DNA of 64,000 nucleotides from Neolentinus lepideus HHB14362 ss-1 (Eukaryota; Basidiomycota; Agaricomycetes; Gloeophyllales; Gloeophyllaceae): assembly GCA_001632425.1 (NCBI GenBank), contig KV425557.1:496001-560000 (forward strand). Direction: 5' to 3'. Positions 48,050 to 63,400 of the stretch are shown piece after piece. The notes under the pieces were generated by a model. That model searched no databases, was not told the DNA's origin, and was given only the letters and a program-made list of their open reading frames with translations. Made by a program: the position numbers and the translations under genes. Positions within the stretch are counted from its first letter, which is position 1. Each line of letters starts with the position of its first letter.

Positions 48050-50195
48050 TCACCACTTGTGATTACCAATCGGCTCATACTTGATCACTCTCTCCCTCGG
48101 AACCTCTTCAAACACCGTCACCGTCTCATTCAGTCCCTCCTTACTGATTGTTACCTCTGTCTTCAGCTTACTCACAGTCTCCTCACTCTTTGACTTCAGC
48201 GTCCTGATAAACGGCACATAAAACATATTGAGAGGGCTCGTCGAGATCTCCAGAATCGGGTGCCCATGCGCCTGCTCAGGCGTGAACTCGATCGCAGCGA
48301 ACTCGTGGCGGTCGCCAGACAAGAATATCACGTTTGGCACGGTATGGAGCACGCTCAACAGGCCCGCCTTTTCGTACGTGAAGGCCGCCCAGGTGTCGAT
48401 CTGGCCTTCGTACGTCCAGAGCGAGGTGAACGGCACAGAGGTCACGATGAACTTGAACGTCGCAGTCGAGTTAGCCTTCCCGAGCCAGTCGTACAGCGCT
48501 GCCACTTGCTTCTCGCCGAGCATCGTCCGGGTCTCGGCGTCCTCTGTATTGATATCTGACCGGTAACGGCGAGTGTCCATGACGAAGAACGCCGCGTCTC
48601 CATACCGGAAGTCGTAGTAGTTTTCCTGCGGAGCCGAGTCGTAGTTTGCGTCGCCCAAGTAGGTTTGATATGCCTTGGAGGCAGTGGCGAAGGGAGAGGC
48701 GGAATCGTTGCCTTTGCCAGCGTAGTTGTTGATGATCTCGTGGTCATCGTAAACATGGAGCAGCGCTGAAATCAACAACTGAGTATAGTAAATCTCACAA
48801 TAGCACTTACAAACTCACGTAATTTCTCGTACACCTTCCTGAAGCTTGGGCTGTTATACGTCCTTCGGTACAGCCGCCGGTAGGCCTCTTCGTCGTCGCC
48901 GAAGTAAACCGGCACGTCAGCATAGATGAAATCGCCCAGAAAAAGCATGAATTCCACCGGTGCGATTTCCGTCTCCGAAGGTGCAACTACGGATGTAGAG
49001 GGTGATGGTGAAAGCGAGGACGACACCGAGGACGAAGTTGACAAGATCTCGTTCGCAATGGCCTCCGGAATCGCTTCAGACGCCTCGGACACAATCTCTT
49101 TAGCTGTGTCAACAGCCTCAGATATCACCTCCTTCGCGGTTTCGACCGTCTCCGTCAAATTCAGATTCACTAGGGGCTTGCTCGGCCACAGCCACTCCGC
49201 GAGGAGGTCGTAGCCCTTGATTGTGCGGCCCTGAAGGGGCACGTACGGGAAGTTCGGCGTTGTGCATGACGTGAAGACGAAGCGGAAGTGAGAGCCGGAT
49301 GCGAGGCGAGGGTCGGGGAAGGTGTGGAACCTGGTGGGGGTGGCCGGGTAGGGTATGCAGGGGGCGTCGCAGTATAAACGGTCTGGTGTTAATTCCAATG
49401 AGAATTCAAAGTAGAGGGATAGGCAAAGGAGACGCACATTCATAAGTAGTACTAGGCGAGAGATTGCCCAACTTGACTGTCCTCGTCCAGTCGTCCTCCT
49501 GACTCAATTCCACCAGAGGCCCGTCCACCCACTTGTCCTCTCTATCGTTCTCTTTCACCTGCCGCCATTGCACCTGCAGCACACTCTCCGTAACGGTGTC
49601 ATTCCCATCACCGGGGTAGGGGTATGGATAGCGAACGGTGAGTTTGGCAGCATCAGGGTAGACAGCGCCGACGCGGGTGAATGTCACGTCGGTAGCGGCG
49701 TCAAAGTACGGGGTCGCAGTAAAGTCGACAAAAGCAAGGAAGAGAAGGGTGTTGATGGCAAGGTTGGTGGCGCGAAGATGGGCGAGGGGAGTAGGGAGGG
49801 AGAAGAGGATGGTAGAGAGGGGACTCGGGGAAGGTGTCTTGGCCTGACCATTTCCGGCGTAAGATCGTTCATTACCACAGTATAGGTATGTATACTCACT
49901 GCCTGTTTTGCTAGTGTCAGGGCGGGCTCTCCGTTCTTTGGTTTCTCGCTTTCTTCTGCGATCTCAATTTTTGCAGCCCCTTCAAGCTGTGCTTCACTTG
50001 CTGCAGAAACATACGTGAAGACATATAGTATGTATAATATCGGCAACGTTGGGACTAGAGTAGTGTGCGGCAGCTAAGAATTATGAGTTTGCAATCAATC
50101 AATAGTTCATGAGCGCTCACGACTCGCAGGTAGAGGTAGGCAACTGCCCTGAGTGCAGAGGACACCAGGGCATTCGAGTACTTTAGCACGCCCAT
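48050..50195 (-). CDS. PhoD-like metallophosphatase, membrane-anchored
   Basis: The ATG at 50195 starts MGVLKYSNALVSSALRAVAY. Two or three hydrophobic helices are visible at the N-terminus (residues about 10-25, LPILYILYVFTYVSAA, and AINTLLFLAFVDF), so the protein is probably membrane-bound. A Fn3-like PhoD N-domain follows (VTFTRVGAVYPDAAKLTVRY, then LGNLSPSTTYE). The metallophosphatase core has FVFTSCTTPNFPY, FLGDFIYADVPVYFG, HVYDDHEIINNYAG, YDFRYGDAAFFVMDTRRYRS and VIFLSGDRHEFAAIEF, which carry the Asp, Asn and His metal ligands expected of PhoD enzymes. It ends YEPIGNHKW. An Ala/Glu-rich helical insert (about 49150-49030, ETVETAKEVISEAVDTAKEI) separates the first two core motifs. Substrate is unknown; PhoD family members hydrolyse phosphodi- or monoesters. 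Confidence 0.88.
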
Positions 50196-50376
50196 AATGC
50201 TCGTCGTCGTCGTGTCGTGGAGAGAGCACCGGGACGAAATGGCAAGGCTTGCAATGCGCGCTACAGCCTGCAGACGTGATCTATAGGTATATAATTATCT
50301 ATATTTATCTACCATGCCTAGTTATTATTTTGATTGTATTCGAGAAATTAAATAGGTTCTGCTCTCGAGTCCCGCC

Positions 50377-51059
50377 ATGGGTGCCGGTCAATCCAAGTCG
50401 GACGAGCATGTCTTCCACCCAGAGACACCGATACAGGCCAGTGTCAGTATGTGTGTCTTGCTTTACATTACTTGACGCTTGCCCCAGTTCTCGAGCGACG
50501 TCGTGAACCACCTTTCGGACACACTCGCATCCCCGGACACGCCCCCAGAACGTCAGTCAACACTCGACGCACACATCCGCTCCCGTATCCAAGACGAGCT
50601 CGCACACCTTCGCGAAGAGGAGGAACATGTGCGTGAAGAGATCGAGCGCGCTCTGGAGAAGGAGAACCTCGACCGCGAGCGGGGCATGGCCGGGGACGAG
50701 TCGGGGCAGGTGAAGACCTCGACTGCGTTGCTGGGTGATGTCGACGAGCTCCGCAAGCAAGTCGAGCGATTCCACTCTAAAAAGGATGAGGAGGCCTTCG
50801 TCGCTGCACGCACACGGGGGGAAGCGGTGGCTCAGTGTTTCAAGTGCGTTGTTGTGCTTCGTCTATTCCTGCATGGCATAGCTCCTCACGCAACTCAGAA
50901 ACAACCCAACCACACCACTAGATTGCTGGAAGCACGTCGGCGAGTTCAAGGCGTCCGTGGCTCATGTCGAGGAGGTAAGAATCTGTCTCGCACGTTACAT
51001 ATATACTACACTCGTACCTGAACTATACTCTACAGCGCTACATAGAATCACTACGGTAA
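50377..51059 (+). CDS. MIC19: MICOS complex subunit Mic19-like
   Basis: Mic19 helps hold mitochondrial crista junctions. The ATG at 50377 gives MGAGQSKSDEHVFHPETPIQ, with a likely N-myristoylated Gly2 as in this family. Exon 2 (50488-50843) encodes FSSDVVNHLSDTLASPDTPP, ERQSTLDAHIRSRIQDELAH and a long charged helix (REEIERALEKENLDRERGMA). Exon 3 (50899-50974) completes a CHCH-like segment, CFK-NNPTTPLDCWKHVGEFKAS. Exon 4 (51036-51059) ends RYIESLR. The protein is 171 or 173 aa, depending on whether intron 1 starts at GC 50437 (giving TPIQ-FSS) or GT 50443 (giving TPIQAS-FSS). Only two of the usual four CHCH cysteines are visible in my exons, as in some Mic19 proteins. Confidence 0.85.
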
Positions 51060-51275
51060 TAATACACACCCTGTGCTACTTTATACTCGTGACGCATTAC
51101 AAGTCCGAACCCGAAGAGTCTCCAAGCTATCTCCAGCATTACATCGTCGAACATCCGTCTTGAATCGTATCGTAAGGGTCCGACCAGGCAGTGAGTCCGT
51201 CATCATCATATAATTATAAAAACATGAAGTCCGTCAAATCGTGTCCATGTCGTCATGACCGTCCGAGGGAAGCCT

Positions 51276-52470
51276 TCAACCCCTGGGTTGGGGTGTCTGT
51301 GGTGTGGAGGTGCGTTCTGGTGCTCGAGAAGCGGGGGGTGGTGCTGTCTTGATCGCCTTCCGCTCGGATGCTCGAGTCGCTGCAGGTAGGGTCGTCTTCG
51401 TCGCCGTCCGTTCAGGTGTCCGGTGAGCTACAGGTGGAGGTGTCTTCGTACCTGTTCGCTCTGGGGCTCCAGGCGTCACAGGCGGCGGCATCTTTGGTGT
51501 GGCAGTTTGCTCCGGTGCTGAGGGCACCTTTGGCGTAGCAACTTTGGATGGAATCTGCAAAGGCTGTACCGCGGGAAGTTGAACCTGCCCAGCGTCGTCC
51601 GGCTGGGAATACACAGACCCAGAGCTCCTCGTCCAAGTCGACAGCCGCCGTGGGTCGAGCGCCGAGAAAAATCCGCGCGATCCCCGTTCAGAGCCCTGCA
51701 CGTGCGGCTCCCCGCTCTGCGTCGAGTACACCGACTCGGAGCCGACTGTTTGCATTGACGCCTTGTGCTCTAGCCTCAGCCCGCCGCTCCCCCAGCGCAC
51801 GGTCGGGATCCGCGAGGCGCTGCCGAACGGTACGACCCCAGCGCGGACCGGCTCCTTTTGCGCGGGCTGCTTCTCGTCGTGGCTGAGCGCGATGCCGGTG
51901 GGTGAGAAGGTTTCTTTGGTTGGGGTGGGTGCTCTGTCTTTTGCGAGAGGCGCAGTCTCGTCGCCGTTCTTGCTGCGCCTGATGGACCCTGCGAACTTGA
52001 CCTTTCTGTCCGGCTTGGGCATCAGCGCGGACGGTAGGTAAGGATACCCCGACCCAGTGAAAGCGTTCCTTCGCGTATTTTCTTTGGTCTTGAGCATCTC
52101 CCGCTACAGAAACAATGAGCGCTCGGAAAACAGTCGAAATCGGCCAATCAACAGCTTACCGTCTCCTTCCACTTCTTTTCGTTTGCCCGCTTGATCGACT
52201 TGCCCCACCACGTCCAACCGACGACCGCAATAACGGCAAGGAACACACCACCCACGACGCCGCCAACGATAGACGGCACGGGAATGTTCTGCGATGGCGA
52301 CGGGCTCGACACCACCGCCGTGGGCGAGGGCCCGATATACGAGGTGACCGTGACCACTGAGATTGATTCTGCATTAGTCTATCAGCCAGAAAGCGTTAGT
52401 ATATTGAAAATCAGTCCTGCTCACCGGGAGTGTCTGGCGATCGGGCGTTCAGCGTAAGGAGGACAGGCAT
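51276..52470 (-). CDS. Single-pass membrane protein with Pro/Thr/Lys repeat tail
   Basis: Three exons (52425-52470, 52160-52368, 51276-52103) join in phase to 1,083 nt, or 360 aa. A short Ser/Thr/Pro-rich N-terminus (SYIGPSPTAVVSSPSPSQNI) leads to one hydrophobic helix, IVGGVVGGVFLAVIAVVGWTWW. A basic stop-transfer stretch (GKSIKRANEKKWKETREMLK) and a long cytosolic tail follow. The tail contains SRIPTVRWGSGG, RGFFSALDPRRLSTWTRSSG and, over the last ~85 residues, five imperfect repeats around (A/T)PERTxTKTPPPVA. The layout resembles Mid2/SKG6-like fungal surface sensors, but the N-terminus is very short and has no clear signal peptide. I would not assign a function. It is convergent with MIC19. 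Confidence 0.7.
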
Positions 52471-52821
52471 GACGGTCAACGACAATGAGTCATTGCGGCG
52501 TTACGGAGTTACATATACAATGAACGCTGCCTCGTGTTGAACACAAGAATACTCGCGGACTAGACCATGCATCTTATTCCTGGAAGTCTGACCAGTGGGA
52601 TCCTTTCGTCACCTGATTCGCAGCTAGGCAGTGTGCCGTGTACACGCTCATGGGAGTTTACTTCCGATTTGTCCACCATCAAACTCAAGGTAGCCTATCC
52701 TTAACCACTTTAAGCTTATGTCAAAAATGGCGATGATATGACATACGAAGCGATAACATACAAAGGACTACAGTACCAGTTCCAGGCCAGGGTCAGGGTG
52801 AAGAGGAGACGGAAATAATCA
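52471..52821. other. Intergenic region, no gene seen
   Basis: The stretch holds the promoter of the single-pass protein gene and the CEF1 3' flank. No repeat or RNA gene was recognised. Confidence 0.35.
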
Positions 52822-55812
<2,991 letters not shown>

Positions 55813-56974
55813 TTCTGCTGCAAGGCAATGTCACAGTTGAGGGCAGAGAACGTAGATGACTAAGCAAGGGGGCCGTCTACGCCACAGTTGGATCACGTGG
55901 ATGGTCTGCGGTCAGTCCCGATGGTCCTCCATGGACATACCATATTGGGACGCTGTGGCGGGTAAATAGCTTCCGCGTTCCCCAGGCCAAAACGTCGGAG
56001 AGATTCCCTCCCTGTCTGATTAGCTCTGGTATTATTGTAGCTATGATATACCGTCGAAAACATCATCCCCCCGAAAGGACCGATCTCTGCGGCCGCGTTC
56101 GGAATGACGTGATTACAGACATTGAGTGTCCCCTAGGACACGAATCGACCAGTTAAACAGGGATGGCAGAGATAGACGCCTTGAATATCTGATAGGGTGT
56201 TCATCGGCAGGTTCGGCAGAGACGATCGTGGATACGGGGGCGTTAGTGGGGTATGATGGGAAATAAGAATGCCGAGAAGAGATTGCAACAATGAAAGATG
56301 GGGAAAGTTGAACGCCGGACTATGGACACCTGTGTACCGATATGGATTGAGGCCAACGAGGTCTAGCTATTTGAAGACCGCAGTGAAAGGCCGTGCACAG
56401 CGGCCAGTCCACGGTGTCCTGGACAGGCGGTGCAGCGTACCTCGCTAGGCCTCGTTTCTAGACATTGCCAATTGCCAGTGACACGGCTGTATATACTCTT
56501 CAGGACCGCGGTTCCCATCGAGCGGAAATAGCTTGTAATTATTATTTTAGGAACCTGGCTGGGCTCCCATCGGGGGGTAATATTAATATTTGATTACACA
56601 GTAATTACACAGCAATACCAACTGAAACGGACGAATCGCAGGGCGGCCGGCGAAGCGCAGGTGGCCCGGGTCTCACCATCGGGTTGGTTGCCGGATTGCC
56701 GGATCCGGATATAGCTTAGGACCCCGGACTTTCGGTGAACGCCGGTGTCATGTAGCTTGTAACACCGGCTCCTTCGCTTTCTTCTGCCCTCCAACGTCCG
56801 CTCGCAACCCTCCCTTCGTCGTCGTCTCTCTCGTCTCCGGCGCTCTCCAGAGCTCTGTGCTCGCTGTTCTCGACGTCGTCCAGCTTCCCCCTCGGTCCCG
56901 TTTCCCATTGTCGTGCGCGATCGTCGGCGCCGCCGGCTGTCTAATATTTGCCGATTTCCTTCTTGATTACCGCC
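55813..56974. other. Divergent intergenic region, CEF1 / Zn2Cys6 gene
   Basis: About 1.2 kb hold both promoters. A CT-rich, purine-poor tract (about 56770-56900, CTTCTGCCCTCCAACG... type) lies upstream of the transcription factor ATG and probably forms its 5' leader. AT-rich TAATTATTATTTTAG occurs near 56536. No coding frame is supported. Confidence 0.4.
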
Positions 56975-59900
56975 ATGGAGCCCTCAATGTCGAACCAATC
57001 TGAGGGGTCCCAGGTCGACGACTCACAGAATCTTGCGTGCGCACGTAGTCTCTACCGAATGGATTTTTGCTTAGCCTATCCTCCAGGTCCAAACCCCCTG
57101 TCGTGCGCGGCGCGAGGGCGTGTACAACATGTCGGGCGGCCAAGGTGAGCACGCTCCTGTGTCAGGCGCTGTAGGTATTCTGATCGCCTCTTCCAGATGA
57201 AATGTGTCGGTTCCGAGGACGGTACCAAGCCATGTCAGCGTTGTAAACGTGCTGGGGTAGAGTGCGTATCCTCTTACATGTAACAAGTACAAGGGCCGAC
57301 CTCCATTGTCAGTTGTGTCTTTGAAAAGCACCGCCGAGGCCGTAAGCCTGGCTCAAAGTACGTCGTCTTTCATGCAGTATACATGCCACCGTCTTCTTAT
57401 ATATTGCTCTGAAGGCTATCCGAGGCTTCCAAGATGCTTCGTCGGCTGGAGAAGGGTCTTAACAGTGCCAAGTTAAAAAGTCAAGCTAACGAGATGGCCA
57501 TGGGTTCTCCTTACGCAGCGGGAGATTCACGCGGTAGTTTATCCGACCCGTCCCAGTTTCCCAGCATGTTACGACCCGGCGATCAGTTTGGTTCCCCCTC
57601 GTCTCAATATCCAGGGTCCAATCAGCTCCCTCCTCTTCAGCTACCACCTTTGCAGGGCGATAACCGAGGACCCAGGTCGTCCATCGAAGCTGACGACGAG
57701 GACGCAGACCGTAACGACGACACCATGTTCCCGGCGAAGCTCATTCGAAAGGAGAACCAGCGCAACTCGTACTTCCAGACCGTGCTGCATGAGACGCCGT
57801 CCACCTCTGCGTCTGCTTCGGGATATTCTGAGCGCTCTGTGACTTATTCTCCCGCTGTGCCACCCCAGCCGACAGCGTCGTCACCTGCTGGACTCGCTGA
57901 TCCTATTGTCGCGGGCATCATCAACGAAGATGATGCCAAGCTGTTGTTTGACTTGCTCTTTTTACGCCTGAACCCCTTCGTCAATTTGTTCGATCCGGCG
58001 CTTCACTCGGTCAACTACGTTCGATCTAGGTGCCCATTCCTCTTCACGGTGCTCATCATGGCTGGATGCAAGTTTTTCAAGGCTGAGCTGTATAAACCAT
58101 GCCAGAAGTTGACGCACGAGTGGGCTGTACGGGTATTTGCCGAAGGGTGGAAGAGCGTGGAGGTTGTGCAAGCCTTTGCGTGTTTGACGTACTGGAAGGA
58201 GCCCGATGACAATGTAAGTGGCATGTCTGTCTGCGTCGCATTGATTCCAAGTGACACCTCGCAGCGGACATGGATGTATATAGGTTATGTAAGTGTATCT
58301 TAGTTTTTGACGGGTAGAATTGGCGCTGATATGACTATCCAGGCTTGCCGGATGGCTGTTGATCTGGGGTTGAACCGCTGGGTGCCTCAGCCTCCAGAGA
58401 ACGAGACCGAATTCCAACGCCAGGAGCGTCGCAACAGGGAGCGCACTTATCTCGTTCTGTTCGTCCATGATCGCAGCCTCAGTATGCAGACGGGCAAGCA
58501 ATGGATGCTTCCCGAGGTAACGTTCCGCCCATGAAGGACATTATCACATACTCACCCCTGGCAGTGCGATCTCGTGCGTCATGTAAACACTTGGCATGAA
58601 GAGGGCGGCGAGCCTATCCGGCCCGAGGACGTCATTGTGGCAGCCTTCGTGCAACTGCGGCGGATCGCTGTGAGTAACCGTTTTCCTACCGCGGTGTTTA
58701 CTCATCTCCGGTCCAGGCGGAAACGACCGACGTCTTCTATACACACAAGGGCGTTCTCGGCGCCCAACACAATGACGTTAATTACGAGGTGCTACTGCAC
58801 AATTGTAATGGCAAATTGACGCAGTGGATGGACACCTGGGAGCACGAGATGCGTCGAGGTGAGACTTGGGCTGATCTCGTCACGATGGTCAAGGTTTGAT
58901 TCTAGTTGACTGCAGCCGGAGGCGAAAAGTTCCACTTCTCTTTCCTCGGTTTCTTCCGCCTACATGTCCGGCTTTTCCTCAACAGCTTCGGTATCCAAGC
59001 CTCTATGTCGCCGGTATGTCGTTGTCATAATAACGTTTCGCCGAACTGACTTGACGTGTCCCGTTGGTCATTAAGACTAGCCGCGCGAGCCCGAGTTTGC
59101 AGGCCTTGTCCGCTTGCTATACGAGCGCTTTGGACACATTGACCATCGTAACAAGGGACTTCGCCTCGATGAGCATGCTTGTACGTTGTCCTTGTTCTTA
59201 CACTCAACAGCAGGTGCCTGATGGTGAATCCGTAGCGTTATGGCCAAGAGTCGGTCACGATCATGACGGCCTATTCAGCTGTCTTCCTATTGAAGGTAGA
59301 GTATTTTATAATCTTGACATCGGTATCATCCAAACCATTTACAGCTGCTTCGGTCCTCGAACACGTTGGCCGAGCTTCATGAAGGTGCAACAAACGACAT
59401 TTACGCACTGATCTCGAGCACGGCCGATGCTTACCAAGAAGCCTCCACTCTTTCACCGGCCTCGACCTCCGCTGCCTATCATGCCCGATTTCTGCGCAGC
59501 CTCGTTGCAAATGACATCTTCAAGGCCCGGCACAGCGAAAAGAGCAAACAGGACATGGCGATCGATCCCCGACTGCAAGGTAATTTGCCGTACGATCTGC
59601 CGTCTGCCCATCGGCTCATTCAGTTAATTTGACTATAGGCGGATCTTCAGCAAGACCCCATGTATCCCCAAGCGCTCCCCCTCAATCTATGTATCCTCAA
59701 GCTATGGTGGCTCAACACACTTTTCATTTCCCCGCGTCGCCGAACCTTCCCGCGCACCCTCTAGCACCTGGCGATTCCGGTGGACATCACCTTAGCGCAA
59801 GCGCTAGCTCCTCTAAAGGTCCTATGGTCAACGGCTATACTTCTTATGGCAATGGGTACAGTCCTCAACCGCCCGGTGAACTCGATGTTCACTATTGGCG

Positions 59901-60093
59901 AAACATGTTCACCGACTTGGGCTTCGGCGAGACCGTCGAATCGACGCCTTATCGTGCTGGGCCTTCGGGCCCCTATAGCTCCGCCGATTCGGTGAGGTCT
60001 ACTCAGATGCCGTCTCGTGACATGCAGCACCGCAGCCCTGCGCAACTCCACTCCTACCACTACATGTCTTCTGCTCCTGGATTTGGACATTGA
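56975..60093 (+). CDS. Zn2Cys6 fungal transcription factor (PrtT-like)
   Basis: The ATG at 56975 gives MEPSMSNQSEGSQVDDSQ. After splicing one reads a full Zn2Cys6 binuclear cluster: RACTTCRAAKMKCVG, then KPCQRCKRAGVDCVFEKHRR and GRKPGSK, with six cysteines in C-x2-C-x6-C-x9-C-x2-C-x6-C spacing. A short coiled segment (ASKMLRRLEKGLNSAKLKSQ) follows. The regulatory middle domain (fungal_trans) includes LLFDLLFLRLNPFVNLFDPA, SRCPFLFTVLIMAGCKFFK, ACRMAVDLGLNRWV, RRNRERTYLVLFVHDRSLSM and VAAFVQLRRIA. The FVHDRSLSMQTG...WMLPE stretch resembles PrtT-type regulators of secreted proteases, though target genes cannot be inferred here. The Pro/Ser/His-rich C-terminus ends SSAPGFGH and suits a transactivation region. 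It is convergent with the beta-glucosidase. Confidence 0.88.
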
Positions 60094-60429
60094 TTGTATC
60101 ACATATCATCATCGGTCTCCGCAATAGTGTGTAATAATCGCTCTTCGTCTAGCTAGTTCTCCCTTGTTTCTCCTCCCTGTTTTGCATCTCCCAGCTGTGT
60201 CACCTCTAAAGAAGGCATACTTTACTATATCTTATCACCTAGTCTCCGCGTTGTCGAGCGCATTGGAAGCTGCTCATGTCTCCTGTCTAAATATACAATC
60301 TTGATCTTATGCTTTTCATGTCCTGCATCTATTGTATTCTGTTCATAGTACAATATAACAGTGGTAACTTTTTCAGAGCACCATGCCTTGTGAGCGTGTG
60401 CAACGTTACTTTCCATGAATATGACATCT
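60094..60429. other. Convergent 3' intergenic region
   Basis: This AT-rich region between the convergent transcription factor and beta-glucosidase genes probably has both poly(A) sites. No gene was seen. Confidence 0.4.
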
Positions 60430-63400
60430 TCACAGCCCAGTCCATTCAAAAGACTCCTCGAGGATGAACGAGCACTGCAACGGTAAATTGTCGCTGCTAG
60501 GGCCTACGTAGAGCGCATATTCACCAGCTGATGCTCGCCAGCAATGATTTGGGGTATCCCAGAAGGAGACGGCATATTTATCCAAGGTCAGCTTGATGGT
60601 CTTTGATTCGCCGGGAGCAAGATCCTTCGCCTTTGCAAAGGCTCTTAGTTGCCTCTTCGGTGTCGTGACGCCCACATCCGGTAGGCCGACATAGACCTGT
60701 ACAACCTCCGAGCCTACCCGCAAACCGACGTTTCTTACCGTCACTGTGACGTCTAGACCGAAAGGCTTCGCGGAGGTTTTCGTGAGGGACGGACCCGAGA
60801 GTGTAAATCGCGTGTATGATAACCCGAAACTATACCAGAAGTTAGTAATGAGCGTTCAGGCTAGCACCGGAAGGCTGGAACGCACCCGAAAGGGAAGAGC
60901 GGCTTGACGCCTTTCGCGTCAAAGTACTTGTAGCCCACGAACAGGTCTTCGCGATAATGGATCCGGCCATCCTCACTGAACAAATTCGGGTACGCCGGGA
61001 TGTCCTCGTAGCGCGAGGGTAGCGTCACCGTCAGACGCCCCGACGGATTGACGTTACCATACAATACGTCTGCGAGCGCATTCCCGACTTCGTTGCCGGA
61101 GTACCAAGTCTGTACCAACCCGCTCACAGCACTAATCCAGGGCATTGCGACAGCGGACCCCTACAGAGAACACATACATGAGACTTCGCATACGGCGTTA
61201 GAGAAGGCAAGAGGAGAACTTACCGCTTGTACGCAGACGATCGTATTGCTATTCGCCTCAGCAACCTTGGCTATCAGCTTGTCCTGCAGCCCGGGCAAGT
61301 GTAGCGTCGGTCTGTCGAAGCCTTCACTCTCCCACTCTGGTGTCAGGCCCACTACTACCACGACTGCGTCGCACTGCGTTGCTAACTTGACGGCGTCGTC
61401 GATGGCTTGATCAGGGTCGATTTTCTCTGCGCCGCCAAGCCGCTACCGTAGGGATATGCTGTTAGCTGATTGATAGTAAATGAGAGGATTGGTGATGCGC
61501 ACCACTCCGCGCATTAGCGCGGGCTGCGAGTCCGCCTTCTCGTCGTCTGCGCCGGTAGCGGGAGGGAACGTATTCGTGTATTCGAGGGATACGGCTCTTG
61601 ATTTGTTCGCTCCGAACCTGAGGGTAGCTTTCTCCTCGACCGTCCCCTGCCTGGTATACAATTCAGGAAAAAGATATACTTTATCAATGGGAGATGATAC
61701 TAACCCGTAGAAGAACTCCCCCTTTGTCTGTTTCGTCCAGTTATCGATAGCCAATTCTCCATCGACCCAGAGCTTCGCCCGGCCTGCACGGAGTACACTG
61801 TTATATAGCAGAAAGTCTAGACCCGTCACACTCACCCGCGACAGCCAATCCTAGCTCGTACTCTGCCGTCTTCTCAAATGTAAGATTGCCCTCGACCTTG
61901 ATCGTCCACGTCGGTGTCAAGTCCTTAGGCAAGAAATCGTTCAACCTTATACGTGTGTCTTGCAATACAAAGCTTGCGAGTGGCTCCTTCACTGGCTCCC
62001 CACTCTCATCGTGCTGATAAAACGTACACAGCCAACCCGCCTGCCCCTCTTTAGTCGTAAGGTTGTTCTCCAACGTGGGAAGGTACCTGTGGGCTTTGTG
62101 CCACCCATTCAATCAACAACTGTGCACGCTTGTAAATTCGGGTACCTACCATAGCACCCAACGCTGTACTTGAGTTCGATGCCTTCAGGTGCATTGTCTA
62201 TCAAGCCTTGGTATGGCGTGACAACGTATGTCGGCTTGAGCGCTGCGCTACCCCCGCCGGATATCACTCTTCCCTTCACGTTCGGTCCTATAATCGCGAC
62301 CTTCCTCGCTTTTTCTTTTCTCAGTGGCAGCACCTCGCCTTCATTCTTCAACAGCACTATTCCTTCCGCTGCGAGCTTTCTACAGAAGTTCCTGGCTTCA
62401 GGTGAATCCCGGGAACGTTCGACGCCGTCGCCGTACACAACATCAGGGTTGATCTTTGCCACCTTCTGAACAAAACTCAGGAGAGTTGAAACGCGCGTGT
62501 TGAGCGTTTTGAAGGAGGTTTTCTGTGCGGTCAGAGAGTGGTTCACCAGTAGGGGCGTGCGCCACCGTGACGGGCCCGGCATCTCGAGGTCAAGGCCGGC
62601 ATTGAGGGCTTCGGCAACGCTGTACGTGCCGTACCTGAAGGTGAAATACATAGCTAATGAGACAGAGATGTAGTTACTTCCTCGGGACCGCACCAGTCGC
62701 TCATTACGAGTCCGTCAAAACCCCACTCCTTGCGTAGGATGTCCTGAAGGAGCCGCGGGTTCTCAGAACAGTGGACATTATCGATCCGTCCGTACCTATC
62801 AGCGTCAGTTTAGTGGCGGCCCGAAGTGGAGTGAGAGAGCGGGACTTACGAGGTCATGAATGCCCAGGGTTTGGCGTCGCGCTGGGCGAGCATGAATCTG
62901 TCATATGAATATAATTAGACTTGATGCGGGAACGAGGGGTAAGTGGCTGGATTCACGGGTAGAGGTAGATCTCGCGGAGGGCGCGCTCGGAGAGGACCGA
63001 GTCGGCAGCAGTACGCTCGTGCTCTTGGTCATTGGCAACAAAGTGCTTGATTGTGGCGGCGACGCCGTTCTCCTGTAAGCCGTTCACGTACGCTGCAGCA
63101 ATCGTGCCTATGTCTGGGTCTCAGCACTATTTCAAATAGGGGGGAGTACATATATCCTTACCGGAGAGGTGGGGATCCTCGGAGAAGGACTCGAAGGCGC
63201 GCCCGCCAAGTGGGTTACGCTGGATGTTGCAGGTCGGTGCGAGAAGAATGACGGAAGATTTGATTTTGGTTTCGGCAGCGAGGAAGGCGCCAACCTGGTG
63301 GATGAGCTCCGGGTCGAAGGTGGCTGCAAGGGACGTCGCGCACTGCGGCATTCCGTCAGAGTTCACATAAGGTTTAGGGTGTCCTCTGGCTTACGGGAAG

